DNA of 35,173 nt from Muribaculaceae bacterium (GCA_022510445.1 JAFLTN010000013.1:1-35173); one strand, 5' to 3'; shown: positions 22,838 to 29,759, counted from the first letter of the stretch. Notes: a model not told the origin generated them from the letters alone. Program-made: numbers and translations.

Positions 22838-24337
22838 ATGTTTAAACCTGGAAGAAAATATGCCGTAATGTTGAAGATTTGGCTTTTGTTGCTAATGTGT
22901 CTGATGGCATTGGACAACAGCGCTCAACTGACGAGATCCAAGATAGGAGAAACAATAGTCACGAATGGGGGCGACATCACGATTACGTGTATTGATCAGA
23001 GACGAGGTTTTGGGTCGGGCATTACTTTTGATGCAGATATCCAATCGCCCAAGTCCGCATCTTTTTCGCATGATGGAAAGAAAATCTATATCAATTCTTT
23101 GGAGGGTGGCAAGACAGTGGTTTACGATGTGGCGACCCGCAAGAAACTGAAAGTTATCAACCATGAGTTTCCAAGCGGCAAAGGAAGACTCTGGCTACCC
23201 CCGTCAGGTTTCTATACTTTTACCCATTATCCCGAAGGGGAAAACAGATCGTTTATGGGGAAACCGGTCGAGGAGGCTATCACTCCCGATGGCCGGTATA
23301 TGTTTGTCCCATACTATCGAAGAAGTTTTGACTTGAATGCGCAAGACCCTTCCGCTCTTGCCATAATCGATACCCAGACCGATGAGATTGTCAGGATGGT
23401 AGAGACCGGCCCACTCCCTAAAATGGTGAGTGTCAGCCATGACGGCAAGCTCCTTGCAATTACACATTGGGGCGATAACACGGTCGGTTTTTTGGATATT
23501 TCCGATCCGGAACCGACCAAGTGGCATCATCTGCCTCCTGTTACAATCGGCAAAAAGCTCAATCTCAATTATAGTCTCACCTCTTCTGTAAATCGCGATT
23601 CAGGAAGCGGTTTTCTACTTCGGGGCACTGTGTTTTTACCTGGAGATTCCCTGCTGCTGGTAAGCGGAATGGCCGGTCCTCTTAATGTTTTTGATGTCAA
23701 TAAAATGGAATGGTTAGGCACCTTTCCTGATCTTAACAATATAAGGCATCTTACCCTTAACGGCCCGACACTCTTCATGAGCCGAAATTCTGCAGGCGAA
23801 GTGATGACAGTGCCTGTCGACAGTATTGTGAAGCCCGTCGCCTCAAGCAGAGGTGATTCCCGGATATTCAAGGCCGTTGGAGTAAAAAGGACTAAGGTAG
23901 GAGATGGCGCGCGGACACTGAAGGTGTCTCCCTCGGGTAAATATATATTCGTAGCATGCAATAGTGCCTCAGCACTTAATATAGTGCGAACGGAAGACAT
24001 GACCGTGATCGGCACCATCAATACGGATTCATATCCAGTAGGTCTGGATATCTCGCCAGACGGCTCGATGATAGTTACAACATCCCAAGGTCGTAAAGGG
24101 AAGGGAGGCGGCAATGCTGTAAATTTCTTCAAGGTTGAATATAAAGACCCGGAACCGGTATTGAATCAAATGAAGGAAATTAACGGGAAAGAAACGCCTG
24201 TCAAGAGGGAACCGTCCGCAAAAGAAATTGAAGGGAATTCGGGGATTACCGCTTTAGGCTGGATAGGTATCTGTTTGGCTATAGCGTGCGCGGCCGGTGC
24301 CTCTTATTTTTTCTTCCACCGCAAAATAAAAAAGTAG
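22838..24337 (+). CDS. Membrane-anchored beta-propeller (YVTN-like) protein, 499 aa
   Basis: The N-terminus has a signal peptide (MLKIWLLLLMCLMALDNSA; the Met at 22868 is an alternative start). The body is a seven-bladed-type propeller with YVTN-like blades: KTVVYDVATRKKLKVI, LAIIDTQTDEIVRMVETGPL (about 172-191), LLAITHWGDNTVGFLDIS, LKVSPSGKYIFVACNSASAL (about 360-380) and YPVGLDISPDGSMIVTTS. The C-terminus has one transmembrane helix at about 474-492 followed by FHRKIKK, so the propeller is periplasmic and tethered to the inner membrane. It probably binds a partner protein; no catalytic site is seen. Its TAG stop lies inside the left arm of the terminator at 24333-24362. Confidence 0.87.
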   Translation: MFKPGRKYAVMLKIWLLLLMCLMALDNSAQLTRSKIGETIVTNGGDITITCIDQRRGFGSGITFDADIQSPKSASFSHDGKKIYINSLEGGKTVVYDVATRKKLKVINHEFPSGKGRLWLPPSGFYTFTHYPEGENRSFMGKPVEEAITPDGRYMFVPYYRRSFDLNAQDPSALAIIDTQTDEIVRMVETGPLPKMVSVSHDGKLLAITHWGDNTVGFLDISDPEPTKWHHLPPVTIGKKLNLNYSLTSSVNRDSGSGFLLRGTVFLPGDSLLLVSGMAGPLNVFDVNKMEWLGTFPDLNNIRHLTLNGPTLFMSRNSAGEVMTVPVDSIVKPVASSRGDSRIFKAVGVKRTKVGDGARTLKVSPSGKYIFVACNSASALNIVRTEDMTVIGTINTDSYPVGLDISPDGSMIVTTSQGRKGKGGGNAVNFFKVEYKDPEPVLNQMKEINGKETPVKREPSAKEIEGNSGITALGWIGICLAIACAAGASYFFFHRKIKK

Positions 24338-24362
24338 GTTGGAATTGGAGTCCGAACCTACT
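24327..24362. terminator. GTAGG-family palindromic terminator, copy d
   Basis: AGTAGGTT (24333-24340) pairs with AACCTACT (24355-24362), with inner GGA/TCC pairs. The A-run before it is the T-run for the leftward gene 24399. The stop codon of the rightward propeller gene is the TAG at 24335-24337 within the stem. Confidence 0.85.
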
Positions 24363-24398
24363 ATGATTTTGATTAGTTGGATTTAACTTTTTTACTTT

Positions 24399-24887
24399 TT
24401 ATATGCTTTCACAAATGAAAGTAACATTATTGGCTTCCACTATCATTTGGATATTTTTATTCCCGTAATAATGTATACCGCTTCGTGTGCTATATTGATA
24501 TTCAAATCCTGAATCTTTCATTTTTGAAACGAATGATTCACAAATTTTTTTGCTCATAAATTTTATGCCTATTTCAATATAATCACCATCGCCATAAATC
24601 TCGACTGTAGTACCATTACAAGTAAATTTATAATGAGTTGACGAGGATTTCAATTTAAATCCAGCCTTATATAAAGCGGACTCAATTTCTAACATGTTTT
24701 TTATTTCAATCCCTCCCTCGTCAGAAAAAAATGTATCATAATCAAGTTTTGAAGCTCCGTCGACCGCTGATTTACTGTTTTGTGTAGTTCTTGCTTTGGT
24801 TTTTTTCTTGGTAGTCTTGGCATCTACATTCATCCCTCCTACCAATATAGCGACTACAAGCATCAGAATTGTTGCGATTTTTTTCAT
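24399..24887 (-). CDS. Secreted small alpha/beta protein, 162 aa
   Basis: A cleavable signal (MKKIATILMLVVAILVGGMNVDA) without a lipobox Cys is followed by a basic Lys/Thr linker (KTTKKKTKARTTQNS). The mature domain has LDYDTFFSDEGGIEIKNMLE, IESALYKAGFKLKSSSTHYK, TVEIYGDGDYIEIGIKFMSK, KICESFVSKMKDSGFEYQYS and ANNVTFICES. The layout (helix ending AGF, strand pair, helix 'K.CESF...M..SGF', last strand 'NNVTFI') matches the loose pattern of the lipoprotein heads at 18598, 19447 and 20054. The signal-peptide DNA is almost the same as that of the otherwise unrelated lipoprotein at 25998. The function is unknown. Confidence 0.78.
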   Translation of the reverse strand: MKKIATILMLVVAILVGGMNVDAKTTKKKTKARTTQNSKSAVDGASKLDYDTFFSDEGGIEIKNMLEIESALYKAGFKLKSSSTHYKFTCNGTTVEIYGDGDYIEIGIKFMSKKICESFVSKMKDSGFEYQYSTRSGIHYYGNKNIQMIVEANNVTFICESI

Positions 24888-24920
24888 AATATCTGGATTT
24901 TAAGTGAATATTTATTGTAG

Positions 24921-24928
24921 TAAAGATA
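24921..24928 (-). promoter_or_regulatory. -7 box TATCTTTA, 41 bases before the ATG
   Basis: A near-consensus -7 element at the family spacing for the 24399 gene. Confidence 0.5.
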
Positions 24929-25141
24929 ATAAAAATTCCCGATCCGCGCTCACGGTGCTGAACAAGAACTGGGTTTAGATTAAAATTGAAGATCTCTAAT
25001 TATTGGGGTTCAAATAGTTAGCGATTTTTATTGGTGGCATCACCAGTTCTATTAATTTGTATTTCAGTGTGTTTGAGTGAGCTCTTGCTCCTATTATTTA
25101 ATAAATCTCTTCTCTGATTGACCCATTGAATCACAAAAATC

Positions 25142-25417
25142 TTATGAATTTGTGTCTAAATTATGTCCAAACGAGTTTACATGTACGCGTATCACCGAGT
25201 GGTTATAAAATCCCTCGAAGGATAGGTCTTCATCCAGTTCTGACCAATGTAATCCATAATAAGAAGTATTATAATTATTTCTTTCTGCCATACTTGCATT
25301 TTTCAATCGCGGATAGGAGGAAAACAATTCCTCTCCCACTGTGCCATCCTTAAACTCTACTTTTACCGCTATATCAGTAATAAGGATTTTGGATATATCA
25401 GTTATATTTTTCATCAT
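25142..25417 (-). CDS. DUF2442 family protein, putative TA partner
   Basis: The 91-residue protein has the DUF2442 layout: DISKILITDIAVKVEFKDGT as the opening strand pair, a charged middle, then LHWSELDEDLSFEGFY, the diagnostic 'W..LDED.S.EG'. The last 20 residues (SVIRVHVNSFGHNLDTNS) extend beyond most members. It overlaps the stop of the DUF4160 gene (ATGATGA), so translation is coupled. DUF4160/DUF2442 pairs have been predicted as toxin-antitoxin modules; which partner is the toxin is not clear from sequence. Confidence 0.8.
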   Translation of the reverse strand: MMKNITDISKILITDIAVKVEFKDGTVGEELFSSYPRLKNASMAERNNYNTSYYGLHWSELDEDLSFEGFYNHSVIRVHVNSFGHNLDTNS

Positions 25418-25656
25418 TTGTTATCCTTATTGAAAAATTCTTTCCATCGTTCTATTATAATCTCTCTATTTTCCTCAATAAGAGATTCAATAAGACGCAG
25501 TTCATTTTTCTTATACCCATGGTTCTCAACCAACTCCACATCTAAAACATTAAATTTACATTCCGCATCACCTTTACTTATATGGACATGGATTGGTTCG
25601 TGGTCGTTAGACCAAAAGAAGAAGCGATAACCAAACAAGATAAAGAGGGTCGGCAT
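25414..25656 (-). CDS. DUF4160 family protein, putative TA partner
   Basis: The 80-residue protein has the DUF4160 signature near the start: LFGYRFFFWSNDHEPIHVHI, with the H-E-P-x-H-V-H motif, then KGDAECKFNVLDVELVENHGYK and a C-terminal helix EENREIIIERWKEFF. The clustered His and Glu residues are invariant in the family, hinting at a metal or nucleic-acid site, but no activity has been settled. It is first in a two-gene unit with the overlapping DUF2442 gene. The -7 box TATTTTTG lies upstream at 25680-25687. Confidence 0.85.
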   Translation of the reverse strand: MPTLFILFGYRFFFWSNDHEPIHVHISKGDAECKFNVLDVELVENHGYKKNELRLIESLIEENREIIIERWKEFFNKDNK

Positions 25657-25679
25657 AATGAATTAAGATTTTGATAAGA

Positions 25680-25687
25680 CAAAAATA
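25680..25687 (-). promoter_or_regulatory. -7 box TATTTTTG of the DUF4160/DUF2442 pair
   Basis: Matches TAnnTTTG, with its far edge 31 bases from the ATG at 25656. The -33 element is weak. Confidence 0.45.
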
Positions 25688-25793
25688 TAAAAAATTTTTT
25701 TAATATCCATCTTGCCCTTATCCATTCTAATTTTTTATGCTTGAAATTGATTATTCTTTTTGTCTAAGACAAAATCAATCCACTAATAAAGAG

Positions 25794-25974
25794 GAATAAA
25801 ATTGATGTCAGTCGTTTTGCAAGGCATCGTGCATCGGTTTTGCCTAATAACACTAAACGCTGACGCTCTATCTTATGATTGACATTATTAGTTCGCATTG
25901 ATTGGGGATGTCCCCGTTTTTTCTTCGTCGTATCAAAATAAAAAGTAGGTTGGGAAACAGTGTCCGAATCTCCT
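25794..25974 (-). repeat. 180-bp downstream repeat with GTAGG hairpin, copy e
   Basis: It shares an ordered series of blocks with 28945-29132: AATAAAATTGA.GTCAGTCGTTTT, GCTGACxCT, TTGACATTATT.GTTC, then CGTCGTATCAAAATAAAA and GTAGGTTGGGAAACAG. It ends in the hairpin 25944-25974, whose right arm (GAATCTCCT) pairs imperfectly. A small hairpin GGGGATGTCCCC followed by T6 on the plus strand is internal. It sits directly 3' of the 25998 lipoprotein gene. Confidence 0.75.
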
Positions 25975-25997
25975 TTCTGTTATGTAGCATTTTAGAT

Positions 25998-26843
25998 TTA
26001 TTTCTTCGAATCAAGATATTCCTGGTATTCTTTACCAGTGGGTTCATACTGATATTTAATTAGCTCTTCTTTACCATCGACCGGTTTAATTTTAAAATCA
26101 TAAAACTTCATAGCCTCGGGAATTGAAACCTTTATTATTCTATTTTCATTAGGTCCCAGATCAATACCATTGAGTTTTCTTGTTATAGTAAAAGTTTCTG
26201 CACTATCATCAGACCCCCCGTCACATTCATAAGATTTATAAAAAATATTATAAGCCTCTCCAGAAACCTGTCGATCAGAAAGATTGTTGATAGTTAAATT
26301 CATTTTGCCAATTATTGCTTCTGCATTGGGAACTGAAACAATATTCATTTTACCCGGTGTAACTTTAATTACATATCCAACCATACTTAAATATTTATTT
26401 TTTAACCATTCAAAATAATCCGAGTCTTCTATAATTTCTATAATTTCTTTATCATTCATGGATTCTCTTACCATTCCTGTTTTCTTGGCGATGTTAACCT
26501 TATCGATTGGGAAAGCGAAGAGACCTTTGGATTCGATTACTGAGATATGGCCATCGTCAGAACGGCTCACCTTAAGCGTGATGCCTTCGGCGAGCATCAT
26601 ATCATATTGCCCCGGAGCTATTTCAGCTACGATAATGGTGTCGGATTTAATCGGCATAATAGAATCCGCTTTTACTATATCGGGATAAGTAAGTTTCAGA
26701 GAATCAAGCTGATTGGCGTTTACTTTCTCCACGAAGTATTTGCCGTAATTTCTCACTTCCTCCTCTGGAGTTATTTTTTTTCCACATGATACAATCAATC
26801 CAATTACTACGAAGAGCATCAGAATTGTTGCGATTTTTTTCAT
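25998..26843 (-). CDS. Lipoprotein of the EYQEYLDSKK paralogue family, copy 3
   Basis: The 281-residue lipoprotein starts MKKIATILMLFVVIGLIVSC (Cys20). Its N-terminal domain is very close to 14195: EEEVRNYGKYFVEKVNANQL, DIVKADSIMPIKSDTIIVAE, SKGLFAFPIDKVNIAKKTGM. Its second domain is closer to 21617 (LTINNLSDRQVSGEAYNIFY, FKIKPVDGKEELIKYQYEPT) and it ends GKEYQEYLDSKK. It therefore looks like a mosaic of the other two copies. The signal peptide DNA matches that of the gene at 24399 instead. The function is unknown. Its own -7 box lies at 26878-26885, 73 bases or fewer from the upstream gene. Confidence 0.83.
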   Translation of the reverse strand: MKKIATILMLFVVIGLIVSCGKKITPEEEVRNYGKYFVEKVNANQLDSLKLTYPDIVKADSIMPIKSDTIIVAEIAPGQYDMMLAEGITLKVSRSDDGHISVIESKGLFAFPIDKVNIAKKTGMVRESMNDKEIIEIIEDSDYFEWLKNKYLSMVGYVIKVTPGKMNIVSVPNAEAIIGKMNLTINNLSDRQVSGEAYNIFYKSYECDGGSDDSAETFTITRKLNGIDLGPNENRIIKVSIPEAMKFYDFKIKPVDGKEELIKYQYEPTGKEYQEYLDSKK

Positions 26844-26877
26844 TGTGATATTGATTTTAGAGTGAATATTCGATAGG

Positions 26878-26885
26878 TAAAATTA
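26878..26885 (-). promoter_or_regulatory. -7 box TAATTTTA, 42 bases before the ATG
   Basis: A near-consensus -7 element at the family spacing for the 25998 gene. Confidence 0.5.
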
Positions 26886-26916
26886 ATTCAAAAATTCCAT
26901 ATATTACTTTGCCATT

Positions 26917-27507
26917 TTAATAAGCCCAAGTGACGACACCCACTTTCTTAAAGGAAGACAGGGGTTTAGAAGGAGGAAGGGGAATAAATTCATCCTTTTG
27001 TTTTGCAGTGTAAACAATCCTGCCGTTTTTATCATCGTAATAATAATCATCATAGCCGGGGTATTCACTTGCAAAACAACCTACATCATATACATTGTCT
27101 CCAACTATACATTGAAGCCATTCAACACCTCCATATTCATCATCTTCAAAATAGCTTAATTTATAATAGGCTCCGTCTTTCATTTTTTTCCATTTCTGAC
27201 CCTTCAACCCTCTCTTTTTTATTTTTACTTTTCCGTTAGCCAAAAGGTTAATAGTCGTACCTTTGTTGATGGAGCCGGTAATTGTATAGCTCCCAATAAT
27301 GTCAGAAGGTTTCGGGTCAGTCTTAAAAATTGAATCCTTTTTTACTGAATCTGTAGGTAACTCGGTTATTTTTAAACTATCAATGGAATCTACCCTCTCT
27401 ATGGAATCATTTTGATTGGAGTAATTTTGAGTTTTTTCTGAATCCCCAGAACCGGAACAACTCGCCATCAGTAATAACGTTGCAGTTCCCAATAATAATT
27501 TCTTCAT
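26917..27507 (-). CDS. Lipoprotein with WG/SH3-like beta domain, 196 aa
   Basis: The start is set at ATG 27505-27507 (MKKLLLGTATLLLMASCSGS, Cys17). A frame opening 48 bases upstream would bury the signal peptide and overlap the -7 box. After a Ser/Asp/Lys linker (QNDSIERVDSIDSLKITELP, SVKKDSIF) comes a beta-rich domain: SDIIGSYTITGSINKGTTIN, LLANGKVKIKKRGLKGQKWK, DGAYYKLSYFEDDEYGGVEW and GRIVYTAKQKDEFIPL. The Gly-containing strand pairs resemble a lipocalin-like or SH3-like barrel, which is only an impression. The signal peptide matches that of 20054 while the rest does not. The function is unknown. Confidence 0.8.
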   Translation of the reverse strand: MKKLLLGTATLLLMASCSGSGDSEKTQNYSNQNDSIERVDSIDSLKITELPTDSVKKDSIFKTDPKPSDIIGSYTITGSINKGTTINLLANGKVKIKKRGLKGQKWKKMKDGAYYKLSYFEDDEYGGVEWLQCIVGDNVYDVGCFASEYPGYDDYYYDDKNGRIVYTAKQKDEFIPLPPSKPLSSFKKVGVVTWAY

Positions 27508-27542
27508 TTTGATATCCTTATAAAGTGATTCTTTTTTCATGG

Positions 27543-27550
27543 TAAAGTTA
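27543..27550 (-). promoter_or_regulatory. -7 box TAACTTTA, 43 bases before the ATG
   Basis: A near-consensus -7 element. Its position supports 27507 rather than 27555 as the start. Confidence 0.5.
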
Positions 27551-27608
27551 AACAAAATTTCCGATATATGGTCACGGGGAATTTGTGACTGATTAAAATG
27601 TCAATAGA

Positions 27609-28564
27609 CTATAGCCTGGTTGAGTGAGAGCATATTGTCTCGGCTAAGGAATTCATCCTTGTGCAGATTTCTCGTGAAAGGACAGTTTTAAGAGGGAGGC
27701 CAAGTGAGATAATAAGTAATCTGCCTTTTTCGCAAAGTTCAAAAAGATGCCCAGGGGGTTTATAACGAGGACCAAAGGCTTCCTGCTGAATAAGGATAAA
27801 TTTACCGTTAACTGCCTCTGCCACTTTCCTTATCTCTTTCTCCTCCTTCGAGATGAATGGTGACACCAATACCGAGCCTTTGATAGCTTCCGTTACCCAA
27901 AGTCTTTTCAACTCTTCTTTTTGCTGCAAGGTATAGGCTCGACTCAATTTTAAAGCATATTTATCAGGATTGCGTAAATGAAAAAGATTCCCATAGGCCT
28001 GTACATTCTGCCCACAAACAACGAGATTATTTATACGTGTGAAAAAGTCCGGACGCTGAATCCGCATCGCCAGCCTTTGGGGATTAAGTTCAATGTATCT
28101 GTACTATCCATCTAAAAAGCGCTCCTCGAAAAGAGGCTTGTCACAATAGCTTGGAGCGAAGATATCGTTAGTACCAAAAGGGAGGGGGCATTTATATTAT
28201 ATATATATATAATGGTAAATTTCAGTTGCTTTATAAAATAAGAAAGATGCTCCTTCGTGCGTTCGGTTTTGTTAATGATGAGATGAATATGGTCCGGCAT
28301 GATGCTGTATTTCCAAAGCAAGATAGGGGAGAATACATCATTCCAATGCCTTCTTAGTCCATTTGCACAGGCTTTCACCATTGCAGAACGGACAATATGA
28401 GCGCAGCCGTAATTACCATACGGGATGGTAACGGATCCCGCAACTTTTTCAAAAGGAGGGCAGCTCTTGGCTTTTTTCAGTATGATATGATAAATGAAAG
28501 GCCCATAATAATCATGGCCCTCACAGCGCTGGTTATATTCAGGGAAATAGTAATCGTAAAGCAT
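27609..28564 (-). pseudogene. RAYT-like HUH (Y1) transposase, frameshifted
   Basis: The 5' part (28564-28112) has the HUH motif MPDHIH at residues 89-94 in WKYSIMPDHIHLIINK. The 3' part (28067-27609) continues the same protein in another frame (MRIQRPDFFTRINNLVVCGQ, then a domain with GSVLVSPFISKEEKEI). Between them the correct frame reads PFGTNDIFAPSYCDKPLFEE, RFLDG, TAG, YRYIELNPQRLAMRIQRPDF, with the likely catalytic Tyr in 'PSYCDK'. The break is at a TA dinucleotide run (about 28199-28211), where slippage shifted the frame, and a TAG stands at 28104-28106. With both faults the protein cannot be made. IS200-related REP-associated transposases are domesticated single-copy enzymes acting on palindromes. 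Confidence 0.85.
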
Positions 28565-28597
28565 CGTATCATTAAAATAGTTGCATGGCCACTTACC

Positions 28598-28708
28598 CTA
28601 CGACAAAAATATTTATAAATCCAAAATTAAGCAAGCCATAGAGAGATTTTGAACGGCGAAAAGAGATTTTTTGAACAGCGAAAAGAGAGATTATAATTTT
28701 TGTCGTAG
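28598..28708. repeat. Inverted repeat upstream of the RAYT-like remnant
   Basis: CTACGACAAAAAT (28598-28610) and ATTTTTGTCGTAG (28696-28708) are perfectly complementary 13-bp arms 85 bases apart. Between them lies a direct repeat, GAGATTTTGAACGGCGAAAA and GAGATTTTTTGAACAGCGAA. Confidence 0.8.
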
Positions 28709-28944
28709 TTTGGTTTGTGGTGTCACCAGTTCTTACTTATAGTTAGAAGGTTAAGATTGACACTATTTATCTCTAATTCTTTAGTATGTACCATTAGTCT
28801 TTGATTTCCCGATACAATTTTAATAAAAAATCCAAAGATCCCTCGATTTATCAGGTGATGGGTTTTTAAGTAATTATTATGGATAACTATCTAAAAATCA
28901 ATAAATAAAAAAATAAAGTATTAAAAAGTCTCTCCAAATAGAGA

Positions 28945-29132
28945 GAAATAAAATTGAGGTCAGTCGTTTTCTTATGAACGTGCACCGCTTTCAGCGACAT
29001 GCACTAATCGCTGACTCTCGAATATTTATTTGACATTATTGGTTCACCGAGATTGTAAGTGGGTGTTCTCGTCGTTTCGTCGTCGTATCAAAATAAAAAA
29101 AAATAGGTTGGGAAACAGAGTCCGAACCTACT
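28945..29132 (-). repeat. 180-bp downstream repeat with GTAGG hairpin, copy f
   Basis: Partner of 25794-25974, with the same order of blocks. It has an outer inverted pair GTCAG/CTGAC, an inner pair GTGCA/TGCAC and a core CGCT-TTC-AGCG. It ends in the hairpin 29102-29132 (AATAGGTT...AACCTACT), which would terminate minus-strand transcripts through its A-run. Confidence 0.75.
29102..29132 (-). terminator. GTAGG-family palindromic terminator, copy f
   Basis: AATAGGTTGGG...GTCCGAACCTA(CT), flanked on the left by an A9-type run, which is a T-run on the minus strand. It lies where the lost stop codon of the 29156 fragment would have been followed. Confidence 0.75.
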
Positions 29133-29155
29133 AAATCGTGATATTTAGGTATCAA

Positions 29156-29345
29156 TTTTTTCTTGGAGTTCAGATATTCTAGATATTCATTACCTATGAA
29201 AGATGCAAACTTTTCTTGGAGTTGTTCAGGAGTTAGATTCCATTTAATTTTTTTAAAGACTTGTCCATCCATAGACCCTCCTAAACTTTCAATTTTTATA
29301 CTTTCATGACCGGGGATATATTTTCCATGGCGTGTTTTATACCAT
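29156..29345 (-). pseudogene. 3' fragment of an EYQEYLDSKK-family lipoprotein gene
   Basis: Minus-strand translation gives TRHGKYIPGHESIKIESLGG, KKIKWNLTPEQLQEKFASFI, GNEYLEYLNSKK. This matches the C-terminus of the 14195 protein (TRKEPGKTIPPHGKIKYDC, WKLTSEQLQEKFASYTGNEY). Everything upstream (signal peptide, N-terminal domain) is missing, because the sequence switches to a Sak-type annealing-protein gene near 29340. The stop after SKK is also lost (AAA in place of TAA), so the frame runs on through the terminator to 29036. Confidence 0.82.
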
Positions 29346-29670
29346 CCATTACAGGAAGCCACATTTCGTAAGTAAGGCCGTTTGCCGATACCTCCGTGAA
29401 TACCATTATTCCGATGAGTGGATCAACGAAATATGGAAGGTTGGTCTGGGGGTTCTTGACGATTTTGTAAGTGGCGGTGGGATAGACCTCTTTGAAGGCT
29501 TTCCACGCATTGCTCCACGAAACGTATGTGAGACCATTCTTGCTTTCGGCCACATCGTTCAGATTAAGGGATGCAAGTTGATTGAATTTTTCAGCCACTT
29601 GCTCGTCGTAGGTTTTGCTGACGCTCTCATCGAACACGACAGGAGCGAAATCGAAATCTTCACTCCTCAT
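29296..29670 (-). pseudogene. Truncated Sak-type (DUF1071) single-strand annealing protein
   Basis: The frame starts MRSEDFDFAPVVFDESVSKT. It has the DUF1071/Sak blocks KFNQLASLNLNDVAESKNGL, TYVSWSNAWKAFKEVYPTAT, YFVDPLIGIMVFTEVSANGL and YEMWLPVMDG. Sak proteins anneal single strands in phage recombination. The family motif LPVMDG is normally followed by 60 or more residues, but here the sequence changes within a few codons to that of a lipoprotein gene in another frame and stops at KV. So the C-terminal third is lost. It lies downstream of the DUF3871 gene on the same strand, a pairing seen in phage or mobile-element recombination cassettes. Confidence 0.82.
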
Positions 29671-29706
29671 TGTTGTATGATATTAAAGGGTTTGACAAAG
29701 AGAAAA

Positions 29707-29743
29707 GAGACCCCACACTTTTTGTCGATTAGTGTAGAGTCTC
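29707..29743 (-). terminator. Terminator after the DUF3871 gene
   Basis: GAGACTCTACACT (29743-29731 on the minus strand) pairs with AGTGTGGGGTCTC, with two internal mismatches or wobbles, followed by TTTTCTC. It separates DUF3871 from the Sak-like gene. Confidence 0.6.
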
Positions 29744-29759
29744 CTTCCGTTGATTTTGC

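Larger units (their letters stand above)
25657..25997. other. Intergenic region, 341 bp, mostly the downstream repeat
   Basis: It holds the -7 box at 25680, an A+T-rich stretch, and the repeat at 25794-25974 with its terminator-like end. No gene is seen. Confidence 0.6.
28565..29155. other. Intergenic region, 591 bp, no gene
   Basis: A+T-rich. It contains the inverted repeat at 28598-28708 just upstream of the transposase remnant, a TGTCACCAGTTCT block at about 28723-28735 related to one near 25037, and the repeat at 28945-29132. No reading frame is convincing. Confidence 0.6.

Noticed and set aside
29036-29155. C-terminal extension of the lipoprotein fragment as a real gene end
   Set aside because: It is read-through of a lost stop codon into the terminator and repeat; the added residues are low in information.
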